From Dehalogenimonas alkenigignens (GTDB lineage: Bacteria; Chloroflexota; Dehalococcoidia; Dehalococcoidales; Dehalococcoidaceae), in the NCBI RefSeq assembly GCF_001466665.1, contig NZ_KQ758903.1, positions 124,001 to 188,000 on the forward strand: a stretch of DNA of 64,000 nt, written 5' to 3'. A program made the position numbers and the translations under genes. Shown here piece after piece: positions 24,267 through 32,864 of the stretch (position 1 is its first letter; each line of letters begins with the position of its first letter). Below the pieces are notes generated by a model, which was not told the origin of the DNA, searched no databases, and saw only the letters and a list, made by a program, of their open reading frames with translations.

Positions 24267-25034
24267 CTAACCTCCCGGCTTGAAGCCAACGACGATGCAG
24301 GCAATGCCGCCTGAAAGGCTCTTGTAATAACAGTTTGTGAAGCCGTTGTCTTCCAGAATTTTCTGGATTTGAGCATTGGTCGGCATCATGTCGGTGCTCT
24401 TTTTGAGCCAGCCGGCCGCCGATTTCTCGGTGCCCAGGATCCTGGCGATGACCGGCAGGATGAACTTCATATAGAAGGCGTACAGACCCTTCATGGGGTG
24501 TTTTTCGGGCTTGGTCAGGTCCTGGATAACAAAGATGCCGCCCGGCTTAAGAGAATTGAAGACGTTCTGGGTGGCCAGGTGCTTGTTGGCGAAGTTGCGG
24601 TAGGCGAAGGAGGTGGTAACGATATCGTACTTGTTCTTGCCGAAGGGGACTTCGGCGTCGGCCACCCAGAACTTAATCTTGCGGCCTTTAAAACCCTTCT
24701 CATAGCGCTCTTTAGCCACGGCAATCATGTCCGGGGACAGGTCGAAGGACTCGATGCTTTCCACCTTGGGCAGCTTGCGGGCGACGTTGAAGGTGACGAA
24801 GCCGGTGCCGCAGCCCATATCCAGCATGTCGGCGCGCTTCCTGCCCTTCAGGAACTTTTCGATAATCTTGACCATGGTGCGCACCCACAGCCGGTGAGCA
24901 TACAGGCCGTAGACATCATCGTGGAAATCATAATTCTTGGCCTGGACCACGAACAGGTCCACCATGTACTTCTTACGTTTTTTAGCTTCTTCGGAATCGA
25001 ACCCCGGGTCCTTGACCGGCGCCACAGTCTCCAT
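24267..25034 (-). CDS. UbiE/COQ5-like methyltransferase, first copy
   Basis: About 255 residues. Motif I is MLDMGCGTGFVTFNVAR, with SFAYRNFANKHLATQNVFNSLKPGG and a C-terminal GGIACIVVGFK. The ATG at 25034 is chosen because GAGGAG lies 5 bases upstream; a GTG two codons earlier has no such support. It is the first gene of the operon, and its paralogue follows after 2 bases. Retention of both copies suggests two different ring positions are methylated or that a heteromer forms. Confidence 0.88.
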   Translation of the reverse strand: METVAPVKDPGFDSEEAKKRKKYMVDLFVVQAKNYDFHDDVYGLYAHRLWVRTMVKIIEKFLKGRKRADMLDMGCGTGFVTFNVARKLPKVESIESFDLSPDMIAVAKERYEKGFKGRKIKFWVADAEVPFGKNKYDIVTTSFAYRNFANKHLATQNVFNSLKPGGIFVIQDLTKPEKHPMKGLYAFYMKFILPVIARILGTEKSAAGWLKKSTDMMPTNAQIQKILEDNGFTNCYYKSLSGGIACIVVGFKPGG

Positions 25035-25040
25035 CAGCAC

Positions 25041-25374
25041 TCCTCTGTCTTATCTAAATGCACGCCGAAAGGTCGCAAGCCGGCCCTGGAATAAATGAGA
25101 AACGCCGCTGGTGGAAATATATCTTGCAGACCTGGCATTTATCGTTACGAACGGTAATAAATAATAGGTTTGTCGCCCTGAGATGTCAAATACAACCTGA
25201 CGTGAACGGCTTGAAACGTGCGCAACACCGCCTGAACAGGATTATTATGTCATCTATCTATTGCTATTCTGCGGATCGGGGGTTAGAATCAAAGGACTGG
25301 AAACCCGCGGCTCCCTCTGGATCGGCTTCCCCATTTTTCCACCAGCAGCCAGAATAAAATCGAGGAGGAAAACC
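25041..25374. other. Divergent regulatory region with an imperfect 19-bp dyad
   Basis: This 334-base gap separates the minus-strand quinone-like operon from the plus-strand tubulin-like gene. It contains TTATCGTT-ACG-AACGGTAA at 25139-25157, an inverted repeat with one mismatch, placed to control either direction. No gene and no convincing -35/-10 pair was found in it. Confidence 0.4.
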
Positions 25375-26472
25375 ATGAAACTGATGGTAATCGGCCTGGG
25401 ACAGTGCGGCGGACGGCTGGCTGACGAATTCGTCCGTCTTCACGAAAGAGCCCGCAGTTTCCGCAAAGTCGATATCCTGACCGGGGCTTTCGCGGTGGAT
25501 ACCGATGCCTCGTCACTCCGCGGCCTGGCATCGATCAAAGCTAAACACCGACTGGTAATCGGCGAAAACAAGACCAAAGGCCGCGGCGTTGGTAAACAGG
25601 CTGCCCTGGCCGCCCAAATTGCCCGGGAGGAGGGCTTCAAGGTTATCGACGCCATCCGCCAGTCCAAACAATTTGCCGAATCCGACGCCTTCCTGCTGCT
25701 GGGCGGCACGGCCGGCGGCACAGCTGCGGGCTGCATGCCGGTAATCGCCGAGATACTCAAGGAACGCTACCGCGATCAGGCGGTTTTCGGCATCTGCGTC
25801 CTGCCTTTCGAGCATGAGGAAGCGCTGGAAAAAATCAACGTCGAAAACACCACCCACTGCCTGCGCAGCGCCAAAGTCAATATGGACGCCGTTTTCCTGA
25901 TTGAGAATCAGCGGTATGTAAAAAAGGGTATGTCCTGGAGCGCCAATATCGCCGAGATCAACAAGGCGATCGCCGGGCCGTTCTACAGCCTGCTTTGCGC
26001 CGGCGAAGAGAAGAAGCGCAGCCATATCGGCGTCGGCATGCTGGCCGCCAGCGACATCCTGCAAATGCTCTCCGGATGGACAGCCATCGGCTATGGCAAA
26101 ACCCTGATCCCGCTGATCACCATGCCCTGGGATAAAGAGGGCGACGAGAATATGAGCGGCCGCAAAGCTATGGATGAGGCTATCAGCGAGTTATCCATTC
26201 AGTGCGACACCAAAACCGCCACCAAGGCGCTGTACCTGGTTTCAGCGCCGGAGAAAGAGATCGGCACCGACCTGATAAAATTCCTGGGCGAATATCTGAA
26301 GAGCATCGCCCCCGAAGCCTCAATCCGCTACGGCGATTACCCTATCGAAAAAGGATTGATTGACGTCACCGTGGTGCTGTCCGGTTTCCCGGTCATCGAA
26401 CGCATCAAGCCGTACCTTGAGGCTCAAGGCAAAGAGCCGCAGGCTTCGGCACCCCCGGCGCCTGCCGAATAG
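25375..26472 (+). CDS. Divergent tubulin/FtsZ-fold GTPase-like protein
   Basis: 365 residues. The N terminus MKLMVIGLGQCGGRLADEF and the glycine loop LLGGTAGGTAAGCMPVIAE are in the positions of the tubulin/FtsZ nucleotide-binding motifs, but the signature differs from FtsZ's GGGTGTGA. A Pro/Ala-rich tail ends the protein. It is not the division FtsZ: there is no cell-division cluster here. It could be a CetZ- or TubZ-like cytoskeletal protein. The start is ATG at 25375, with GAGGAGG 7 bases upstream; a longer in-frame extension has no support. Confidence 0.8.
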   Translation: MKLMVIGLGQCGGRLADEFVRLHERARSFRKVDILTGAFAVDTDASSLRGLASIKAKHRLVIGENKTKGRGVGKQAALAAQIAREEGFKVIDAIRQSKQFAESDAFLLLGGTAGGTAAGCMPVIAEILKERYRDQAVFGICVLPFEHEEALEKINVENTTHCLRSAKVNMDAVFLIENQRYVKKGMSWSANIAEINKAIAGPFYSLLCAGEEKKRSHIGVGMLAASDILQMLSGWTAIGYGKTLIPLITMPWDKEGDENMSGRKAMDEAISELSIQCDTKTATKALYLVSAPEKEIGTDLIKFLGEYLKSIAPEASIRYGDYPIEKGLIDVTVVLSGFPVIERIKPYLEAQGKEPQASAPPAPAE

Positions 26473-26484
26473 CCCTCAGCTGGT

Positions 26485-27642
26485 TTACTGGTTGCGGAAA
26501 GGCGACATCGCCCGGAGTCGGGCGACGATGCCGGGCAGGACTGCAAGCACCCGGTCGATGTCCGCCTCCGTCGTCCAGCGCCCCAGGGACAACCTGAGCG
26601 AGCCGAAAGCCTGGTGGGGCGGTAATCCCAGAGCCAGCAAGACGTGAGACGGCGCCGTGCTGGTGGAGGAACAGGCCGATCCCGGCGAAGCCGAGACGCC
26701 CTCCAGATCAAGGTTGAGGCAGACGCTCTCCCCCTCAACATGGTCGAATGAAAAATTGGCGTTATTCGGCAGCCGGTGTGAAGGGTGGCCGTTCAGCCGG
26801 GAAGCAGGCACCGCGGCAAGCACCCCGGCGATTAATTTGTCGCGGAGGGCAGCCAGTCTGGCCGCCTCTGAAGCCATCATCGACACCGCCGTCTCCGCGG
26901 CTTTGCCCAGGCCGACGATGCCGGGGACGTTTTCCGTCCCGCTCCGGCGCCCGCGCTCCTGGCCGCCTCCCCAGACAATCGGCACAATCCGGGTGCCTTT
27001 GCGTATGTAGAGAGCTCCGACGCCCTTCGGGCCGTAGAGCTTGTGCGCCGATATCGACAGGAGGTCTACCCCCAGGGCCTGGACATCCACCGGGACCCGG
27101 CCGGCGGCCTGAACGGCATCGGTGTGCAGCAGGATCCCGTGTTCACGGGTGATTCCAGATATCTCAGCCAGATCCTGGAGCGTGCCTATCTCATTGTTCG
27201 CCATGATCACCGAGACCAACGCCGTATCCGGGCGGATGGCCTGCCGCACCTCCGCCGGGTCCAACCGCCCCTCAGCGTCGACCGGCAGGTAGGTTACCGC
27301 CACCCCGTTCTTTTCCAACTGATGGCAGGTTTCCAGTACCGCGTGATGCTCAATGGCGGTAGTGATGATATGACGGCCTTTGCACCCGGCGGCCGCGACG
27401 CCGGACAGAGCCATATTGTCAGCTTCGGTGCCGCCGGAAAGAAAAACCACTTCATCCGGCCGGGCATTAATCAACCCGGCGACGGAGGCGCGGGCATGTT
27501 CCACCGCCTGCCTCGCCAACTGGCCCTCAGCGTAGATCGCAGAAGGGTTGCCGGAGCGGTCTTTGAAATAGGGCAGCATCGCCTCCAGCACTTCAGGAGC
27601 GACCGGCGTGGTGGCGGCGTAGTCAAAATAACAGCGTTTCAT
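26485..27642 (-). CDS. Cysteine desulfurase (NifS/IscS family)
   Basis: A PLP enzyme that takes sulfur from cysteine for Fe-S clusters and thio-modified tRNA. 385 residues with FDYAATTPV at the N terminus, HH in TAIEHHAV, the PLP lysine in [10 protein letters not shown] and the catalytic cysteine in SPGSACSSTS, followed by SLGRWTTEADID. It is the intact copy; the second copy at 51573-52749 is frameshifted. Lies downstream of an Rrf2 regulator and a small zinc protein on the same strand. The promoter leaves almost no 5' leader. Confidence 0.95.
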   Translation of the reverse strand: MKRCYFDYAATTPVAPEVLEAMLPYFKDRSGNPSAIYAEGQLARQAVEHARASVAGLINARPDEVVFLSGGTEADNMALSGVAAAGCKGRHIITTAIEHHAVLETCHQLEKNGVAVTYLPVDAEGRLDPAEVRQAIRPDTALVSVIMANNEIGTLQDLAEISGITREHGILLHTDAVQAAGRVPVDVQALGVDLLSISAHKLYGPKGVGALYIRKGTRIVPIVWGGGQERGRRSGTENVPGIVGLGKAAETAVSMMASEAARLAALRDKLIAGVLAAVPASRLNGHPSHRLPNNANFSFDHVEGESVCLNLDLEGVSASPGSACSSTSTAPSHVLLALGLPPHQAFGSLRLSLGRWTTEADIDRVLAVLPGIVARLRAMSPFRNQ

Positions 27643-27650
27643 GCGACCTG

Positions 27651-27678
27651 ATTATAGCAGAAGGTCAATTGAAGGCAA
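27651..27678 (-). promoter_or_regulatory. Promoter giving a nearly leaderless nifS transcript
   Basis: On the minus strand, TTGCCT (27678-27673), a 16-base spacer and TATAAT (27656-27651). Only 8 bases separate the -10 from the ATG, and no Shine-Dalgarno is present, so the mRNA would start at or very near the start codon. Confidence 0.6.
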
Positions 27679-27701
27679 TCGACGCCCGGCTTCAAGGGGG
27701 G

Positions 27702-27926
27702 TTAAAATTCGTCGATGGTGAGGAAGATTTCAGGGACGGACGGGGCGTGTTCGTTAACCCAGCGCTGTAAACAGGTGATGGAACAGAAGCCGTAGCGTTT
27801 AATGTCTTCCGGCCCCTCCAGGTGGGATAAGATATACCAGCCCTTGAGCGCGAAACAGGGCAGTTCCGATGGGTCGACACCCTGATTGCGTCCGCAGCCG
27901 TAGCAGTGGCAGGTCCGGTCAGGCAC
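27702..27926 (-). CDS. Small cysteine-rich, zinc-finger-like protein
   Basis: 74 residues with CHCYGCG near the N terminus and FCSITCLQRW later, spaced as a treble-clef-like zinc site, and an acidic end. Overlaps the Rrf2 gene by 8 bases, so it is coupled to it. No named family recognised; a role with Fe-S or redox regulation is only suggested by position. Confidence 0.75.
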   Translation of the reverse strand: MPDRTCHCYGCGRNQGVDPSELPCFALKGWYILSHLEGPEDIKRYGFCSITCLQRWVNEHAPSVPEIFLTIDEF

Positions 27927-28374
27927 TTAAGAGGCCTTCCTCTTCCGGCACTTCGGGTACTCCGCTCTGGCGCCAGCGTTCGACCATGTCGGCAAGGGTG
28001 AGGGAATCCAGAATGCCGTCGGTCGCCTGTTTGATCTGGGCCCAAACCTGGCGCGTCACGCAGTGCTCGCCCTTCCAGCAGACACGGGCATCGTCAACAC
28101 ATTCCGAAGGGGCGGTGGAACCCTCGGTAGCCCGGACGACCTCCGACAGGCGGATCTCGGAGGGTTCCTTGGCCAATACAAATCCGCCGTTGGCGCCTCT
28201 GACGCTCCGCACCAGTCCGGCGATGCGCAGGGGGATAAACAGCTGGGCCAGGTACTGTTCGGAAATCCGGCGGCGCATGGCAATATCGCGGATGAGAATA
28301 GGCCCCTCACCGTAATGGATGGCCAGGTCGAACATCGCTTCCATCGAATGCCGGCCCCGGGCTGATAATTTCAT
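27919..28374 (-). CDS. Rrf2-family transcriptional regulator
   Basis: 151 residues. The winged-helix begins MKLSARGRHSMEAMFDLA, with the wing VRGANGGFVLAK. A cysteine triad C-x6-C-x5-C (CVDDARVCWKGEHC, about 92-105) matches the [2Fe-2S] ligands of IscR-type regulators. It heads a minus-strand group with a small zinc protein and cysteine desulfurase, so it likely controls Fe-S supply in response to cluster status. A second Rrf2 is at 47001. Confidence 0.92.
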   Translation of the reverse strand: MKLSARGRHSMEAMFDLAIHYGEGPILIRDIAMRRRISEQYLAQLFIPLRIAGLVRSVRGANGGFVLAKEPSEIRLSEVVRATEGSTAPSECVDDARVCWKGEHCVTRQVWAQIKQATDGILDSLTLADMVERWRQSGVPEVPEEEGLLSA

Positions 28375-28499
28375 CGGTCAATCTCCCTGCGGCAATAAAC
28401 CACTGATAGCGTATCAAGATACCAAACGTTAGGAACTTTCTCATATTAATAGCTGGCCGGCTGGATGTCAAACCTTACGATTCCGGGCAGGACTTCGTG

Positions 28500-28505
28500 T
28501 ATAAT
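28500..28505 (+). promoter_or_regulatory. -10 element of the CCA transferase gene
   Basis: TATAAT 11 bases before the ATG, with a weak TTACGA 19 bases further upstream. The mRNA would have a leader of only a few bases. Confidence 0.45.
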
Positions 28506-28516
28506 TGGGGCTTAAT

Positions 28517-29758
28517 ATGACTGATCTCAATCTGGCCCGGGAATTGAAAGCGCTGCTGCCGGCTGATGCTGCCGAATTCCTGCGGGGCGCCGCGGCGGCG
28601 GCGGCGGCGCGGGGGTGGCGCCTTTATCTGGTAGGCGGCGCCGTCCGCGATCTGCTGCTGGGCCGGAGCGGGGGCGACCTGGATTTGAGCGTCGAGGGCG
28701 ATGCCATTGAGCTGGCGGAGGCTCTGGCAGCATCCCCTCCGGACGTTAACGTTCACCACCGGTTCAATACCGCCAGGCTGTTTTGGGACGGATACGTCAT
28801 TGACATCGCCCGCAGCCGGCAGGAGACCTACCCCCGCCCGGGGGCGCTGCCCTCAACCCGTCCCGGTCCGATTATCCAGGACCTTGCCCGGCGGGACTTC
28901 ACCATAAATGCCATGGCGGTCTCGTTGAACCCGGATGATTTCGGGCGTTTAATCGATCCGTGCGGCGGCCGGCCCGACCTTGAGAGCAAGCTGATCAGGG
29001 TGCTGCATGTCCGGAGTTTCATTGACGACGCCACCCGCCTGTGGCGGGGCGTAAGATACGAACAGCGCCTGGGCTTTAAAATCGAACCGATGACGCTGGA
29101 CCTCTTGCAGCGCGGCCTTCCCCTGCTGGAAACCATCACCGCCGACCGGCTGCGCTACGAACTGGAATGCGTCTTGAAAGAACCGGCGCCGGAAAAAGTC
29201 TTTCGCCGGGCTGGCGAATTGGGCTTGCTGCGGACGTGGCATCCGGCGCTCCGGAGCGACCAGTGGCTGATGGATGCTTGTTCAAGGCTGCGGTCGCTGG
29301 TCGAACAACCGCCGCCGGAAGCTTACCTGGCGCTGCTCGCCTGGCGGCTGGACGCCTCTCACCGGGAAGAATTCATCGGCAGGCTCAGGCTGACCAAGCA
29401 TCAAGCCCGCGCCGTCCGCGATGCCGGGAAACTAGTCCAGGCGGAAGCGACATTGACTGCCGTTGGGACTAAACCGAGCCTGGTCCATCACCTGCTGGAC
29501 GGCCTCGTGGATGAGGCTTTAACCGCCGCCCTGGCGGCATTCAGCCGAGGCGCGGCATATTACGTGGAACGCTTTCAGGGCGAATGGCGCTGCGCCGCCC
29601 CGGAACTCACCGGCGAGGACCTGAAACGCCTGGGTGTCAGCCGGGGGCCGGACATCAAACGCCTGCTAGAAGACCTTCGCGACCGGCGGCTCGACGGCCC
29701 TATCGGCACCCGCGGCGCGGAAGAAGCGTTTGTCCGCGATTGGCTTGCCGGCCGTTAA
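28517..29758 (+). CDS. tRNA nucleotidyltransferase / poly(A) polymerase family protein
   Basis: 413 residues. The nucleotidyltransferase core has LVGGAVRDLLLGR (about 38-50) and the metal-binding GDLDLSVEG (aspartates near 54-56), then the RRDFTINAMA and RVLHVRSFIDDATRLWRGVR motifs of class II CCA-adding enzymes. It adds or repairs CCA on tRNA 3' ends, or polyadenylates RNA. ATG 28517 is preferred to a TTG four codons earlier. The stop overlaps rubrerythrin's by 4 bases on the opposite strand. Confidence 0.9.
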   Translation: MTDLNLARELKALLPADAAEFLRGAAAAAAARGWRLYLVGGAVRDLLLGRSGGDLDLSVEGDAIELAEALAASPPDVNVHHRFNTARLFWDGYVIDIARSRQETYPRPGALPSTRPGPIIQDLARRDFTINAMAVSLNPDDFGRLIDPCGGRPDLESKLIRVLHVRSFIDDATRLWRGVRYEQRLGFKIEPMTLDLLQRGLPLLETITADRLRYELECVLKEPAPEKVFRRAGELGLLRTWHPALRSDQWLMDACSRLRSLVEQPPPEAYLALLAWRLDASHREEFIGRLRLTKHQARAVRDAGKLVQAEATLTAVGTKPSLVHHLLDGLVDEALTAALAAFSRGAAYYVERFQGEWRCAAPELTGEDLKRLGVSRGPDIKRLLEDLRDRRLDGPIGTRGAEEAFVRDWLAGR

Positions 29759-30255
29759 TCTACCTGCTTGAACTTGGATTTCGGCGCCCCGCAGATGGGG
29801 CAAAAATCAGGTGCCTCACCCAGCACTGTGTTGCCGCACACCTGACAAACAAAATAAGGGCGGGCTTCAGCTTTGACGCCTACCTGCAGGTCGGCCAGAG
29901 CCTTCTGAAACAGGGCGTGGTGGATCTCCTCCACGGCATTGGCGGTGGAAAAACTGCGCTCCGCGGAAGCGTTTGCGTCCTTGCGTGACTGGTCAATAAA
30001 GCCGGGGTACATCTGGGTGAATTCCCAGTGCTCGCCGCCGATGGCCGCTTTCAGGTTGTCGGCCGTTCCGCCGATGCCTCTCAATACATTGAGATGGTTG
30101 CGGGCGTGCACCGTTTCCGCTTCAGCGGCGGCCCGAAAAAGCCGGGCTACCTGAGACTGCCCTTCGGCCTCCGCTTTTTCCGCAAAAAAGAGGTACTTTC
30201 TATTAGCCTGGCTTTCGCCGGCAAAAGCCGCGCCAAGATTCTCCGTCGTTCCCAT
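29755..30255 (-). CDS. rbr: Rubrerythrin
   Basis: 166-residue peroxide reductase of anaerobes. The ferritin-like di-iron domain (1-130) has FAGESQANRKYLFFA, EAETVHARNH and ANAVEEIHHALF, which supply the glutamate and histidine ligands. The C-terminal rubredoxin-like site is CQVCGN...CPICGAPKSKF. GGAGAGGAG lies upstream of the ATG. Oxidative-stress defence in the cytoplasm. Confidence 0.96.
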   Translation of the reverse strand: MGTTENLGAAFAGESQANRKYLFFAEKAEAEGQSQVARLFRAAAEAETVHARNHLNVLRGIGGTADNLKAAIGGEHWEFTQMYPGFIDQSRKDANASAERSFSTANAVEEIHHALFQKALADLQVGVKAEARPYFVCQVCGNTVLGEAPDFCPICGAPKSKFKQVD

Positions 30256-30302
30256 ATTCGGCTCCTCTCCAGTATATCTTTAATAATATCCTGCCGCGGC
30301 GG

Positions 30303-31160
30303 CTATTCCAAATGTCCCGCGGTCCGCGCCAGGAAGCTCTTGAGGCCTTGCTCCTCAAGATTGGCGGCGATACGCTCCGCCTCGGAGTAGTCGGCGTGAA
30401 GGCTGAACAGGCTCGGCCCGGCGCCCGACAGGAAGACCCTTGTCGCTCCGGCTTCGATAAAGCGCCAGCGGTAGCGGCCGAAATCCGGCCAGAGTTCGAA
30501 GGCCGCCCTCTCGAAAGTGTTGTGGAACATCTCCGGAGGGACTGCGCTACCTTCCATGAGCAAACGGGCGAATTCCTCAGTCAGCGACCCGTCCGAAAAA
30601 TCCTCCGGGCGGAGCGAGGCGTAAAGCCTGGCCGTCTTGCCGCCTTCAACCCTGAGCGGCGGCATCAGGATGACCACCCAGCTGCCGGGATACGGCCGCA
30701 GCGGCGCCAGCAGTTCGCCGCGGCCTTCCGCCAGCGCGGTGCCGCCGCAAAAAAAGAAGGGGACATCGGACCCCAGCGCCGCCCCGATTTCCATCAGTTC
30801 GGCCTCGGACAGCCCCAGATGCCACAGCCGGTTGAATCCTTTCAGCGCCGCGGCGCCGTCCGAGGAGTCGCCCCCCAGTCCCGATACCAGCGGGATGCGC
30901 TTGGTCAGCCTGACCCGGGCGCCGAAGCTGGTCCCGGTCCGTTCTTGAAGCATCCGGGCCGCTTTGGACACCAGGCTCCGTTCAGCCCTCCAGCCGGGGG
31001 CGTCCGCCGAAATGGACAGAGTGTCGGCCGGCTCAAAGACAAGTTCATCCGCCAGGTCTATCGCCTGAATGATGCTTTTTATTTCATGGTAGCCGTCAGA
31101 ACGGCGGCCTGTGACCTCCAGGCAAAGGTTTATTTTAGCGGGAGCCAGCAGCTTAAGCAC
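30303..31160 (-). CDS. ispE: 4-diphosphocytidyl-2-C-methyl-D-erythritol kinase
   Basis: GHMP-family kinase of the MEP isoprenoid pathway. Begins with the typical LLAPAKINLCLEVTGRR, and has the ATP loop LVSGLGGDSSDGAAAL and a late SGAGPSLFSLH. The GTG at 31160 is chosen: it overlaps the rsmA stop by 8 bases with GGAG 6 bases upstream and puts APAKINL at residue 6. 285 residues is normal. It could feed the prenyl donor used by the UbiA gene at 21484. Confidence 0.93.
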   Translation of the reverse strand: MLKLLAPAKINLCLEVTGRRSDGYHEIKSIIQAIDLADELVFEPADTLSISADAPGWRAERSLVSKAARMLQERTGTSFGARVRLTKRIPLVSGLGGDSSDGAAALKGFNRLWHLGLSEAELMEIGAALGSDVPFFFCGGTALAEGRGELLAPLRPYPGSWVVILMPPLRVEGGKTARLYASLRPEDFSDGSLTEEFARLLMEGSAVPPEMFHNTFERAAFELWPDFGRYRWRFIEAGATRVFLSGAGPSLFSLHADYSEAERIAANLEEQGLKSFLARTAGHLE

Positions 31161-32061
31161 CGGCGCTCCGGCAAGCTCGATACAGGGCAACCCAATCGTC
31201 AACTGACAAAGTCTCGGCGCGCCGGGACGGGTCTACACCCGCCGCCGCCAGGCATGCCGCGGCTTCAGTTTTCCCGATGCCGAGCCCTCCCGCGAGCGCG
31301 TTCACCAGTTGTTTGCGCCGGGTGGCGAAGCCGGCTCTGGCGACCTTAAAAAACCCGGCGGTTTCCTCCAGGCATAAACGCCGGACCGGCAGGACGTCGA
31401 TACGGAGCAGCGCCGAGTCAACCCTGGGCGGGGGGTAGAACGCGCCGGCCGGGACCCGGCTCACCAGCTTCGGCACGCCGAAAAACTGGACGGCTACGGA
31501 AAGGAGGCTCATCTCCGGCGGACGGGCGGTGATCTGCTGCGCCACCTCTTTCTGCACCATCACCACCAGTTTCCCTGGCGGATGGGGGTTTTCAAGAAAA
31601 TGGCGCAGTGCCGGCGAAGTAATGTAATACGGCAGATTAGCGACGACCATGTAAGGCGCGCCGCCGGCCAGCGCTTCAATATCGGCCTTCAGAATATCGC
31701 CTTCGACAATGGCGACATTGGGTACCCCGTCAAAGTTTGCCCTGAGCAAGGCGGCCATGCCCCGGTCCAATTCGACGGCGATAACCCGGCCGGCACGTTC
31801 AGCCAGCGCCCTGGTCAGTACGCCCAAACCGGGGCCGACCTCGACGACGGTATCTTCAGGCTCGACCGCGGCGGCGGCCAGAATTTTATCCAGCACTCCC
31901 CGGTCGGTGAGGAAATTCTGCCCCATGCTCTTGAGGGCAGCCAGGCCGTGACGCTCAAGCAGGGCGCGCGTTTCAAGACCCAGTGAAAGCCGGCTCACCG
32001 CCGGATGAGCCCGCCGCGCCGTATCTGAATTGGAATCACTCATCGGGCTAAATATTACCAT
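31153..32061 (-). CDS. rsmA: 16S rRNA dimethyladenosine transferase
   Basis: Dimethylates two adjacent adenosines in helix 45 of 16S rRNA. Motif QNFLTDRGVLDKIL, SAM loop VVEVGPGLGVLTRAL and catalytic VANLPYYITSP are present, and the C-terminal helical domain follows. 302 residues from ATG 32061; an in-frame ATG at 32043 is equally possible since neither has a Shine-Dalgarno. Coupled to ispE, an arrangement common in bacteria. Confidence 0.95.
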   Translation of the reverse strand: MVIFSPMSDSNSDTARRAHPAVSRLSLGLETRALLERHGLAALKSMGQNFLTDRGVLDKILAAAAVEPEDTVVEVGPGLGVLTRALAERAGRVIAVELDRGMAALLRANFDGVPNVAIVEGDILKADIEALAGGAPYMVVANLPYYITSPALRHFLENPHPPGKLVVMVQKEVAQQITARPPEMSLLSVAVQFFGVPKLVSRVPAGAFYPPPRVDSALLRIDVLPVRRLCLEETAGFFKVARAGFATRRKQLVNALAGGLGIGKTEAAACLAAAGVDPSRRAETLSVDDWVALYRACRSAGA

Positions 32062-32120
32062 ACGCCAAAGGCAGCGGACATGGCCGGAGATAAGCCTGAC
32101 ATGCCCGCGGGGAGCCGCCC

Positions 32121-32149
32121 TTGCCCGTCACCTGCCGCCTCCGTATAAT
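32121..32149 (+). promoter_or_regulatory. Promoter of the methyltransferase-fdhD-nadA-cutA operon
   Basis: TTGCCC (32121-32126), a 17-base spacer and TATAAT (32144-32149), 25 bases before the ATG at 32175. Confidence 0.7.
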
Positions 32150-32174
32150 GCTCTTATTCCCCAGAGGAGAGATT

Positions 32175-32864
32175 ATGCCGGAACAAATCCAATCCACCCG
32201 AATACCCTCGTATTACAGCGTCAGCTTCTGGCGGCGCTGGGCGAAACTTTATGACCGCGTTGTCAGGCTTTCCTTTGTCCCCTTCGGCGGGGAGAAGCGT
32301 TTCAGGCAAAAATTTGTGGCCATGGCTGGCCTCAAGGATACCGACCGGGTGCTGGACATATGCTGCGGCACGGGATCGACAACCGCGCTCATCGCCCCCG
32401 AGGTGTGCCAGGGACAGGTTATCGGGGTTGATCTTTCGCCGGATATGCTGGCCGTCGCCCAGAAAAAAAATGTGGCCGCCTGGGTCAGTTTCCAACGCGC
32501 CAGTGTCGACGCCTTGCCGTTCAGCGAAGGCGTTTTCGACCATGTCTTTTGCTCTTACGGGCTTCATGAGCTGCCCAGGGAAATCCGGGCCGCGGCGCTC
32601 AAGGAAGTTAGGCGGGTATTGAAACCCGGCGGCAAATTTCTGGCGCTGGACTACGGCCTGCCGAAAAACATCATCTTCAAGCTGCCCATTTCAGCTTTCG
32701 TCAGGCTGTTTGAGAACGACACCGCTTATAAAATGATGAAGGGCAGCCTGGCGGCGGAAATCATCGCCTCCGGGCTCGATGTGATTTTTCAGAAGCGGGC
32801 GCTCGGGGGCATGTTCCAGATTATCAGCAGCGTAAAGACAACTGAAGCGGGGAACCTTGACTGA
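32175..32864 (+). CDS. Class I SAM-dependent methyltransferase
   Basis: 229 residues. Motif I is VLDICCGTGSTTALI, followed by GVDLSPDML, DALPFSEGVFDHVF and VLKPGGKFLALDYG, the UbiE-like order. The ATG at 32175 has GAGGAGA upstream; an earlier in-frame ATG has no support. It overlaps fdhD by 8 bases. Substrate unknown; closest in look to quinone or small-molecule C-methyltransferases. Confidence 0.88.
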   Translation: MPEQIQSTRIPSYYSVSFWRRWAKLYDRVVRLSFVPFGGEKRFRQKFVAMAGLKDTDRVLDICCGTGSTTALIAPEVCQGQVIGVDLSPDMLAVAQKKNVAAWVSFQRASVDALPFSEGVFDHVFCSYGLHELPREIRAAALKEVRRVLKPGGKFLALDYGLPKNIIFKLPISAFVRLFENDTAYKMMKGSLAAEIIASGLDVIFQKRALGGMFQIISSVKTTEAGNLD

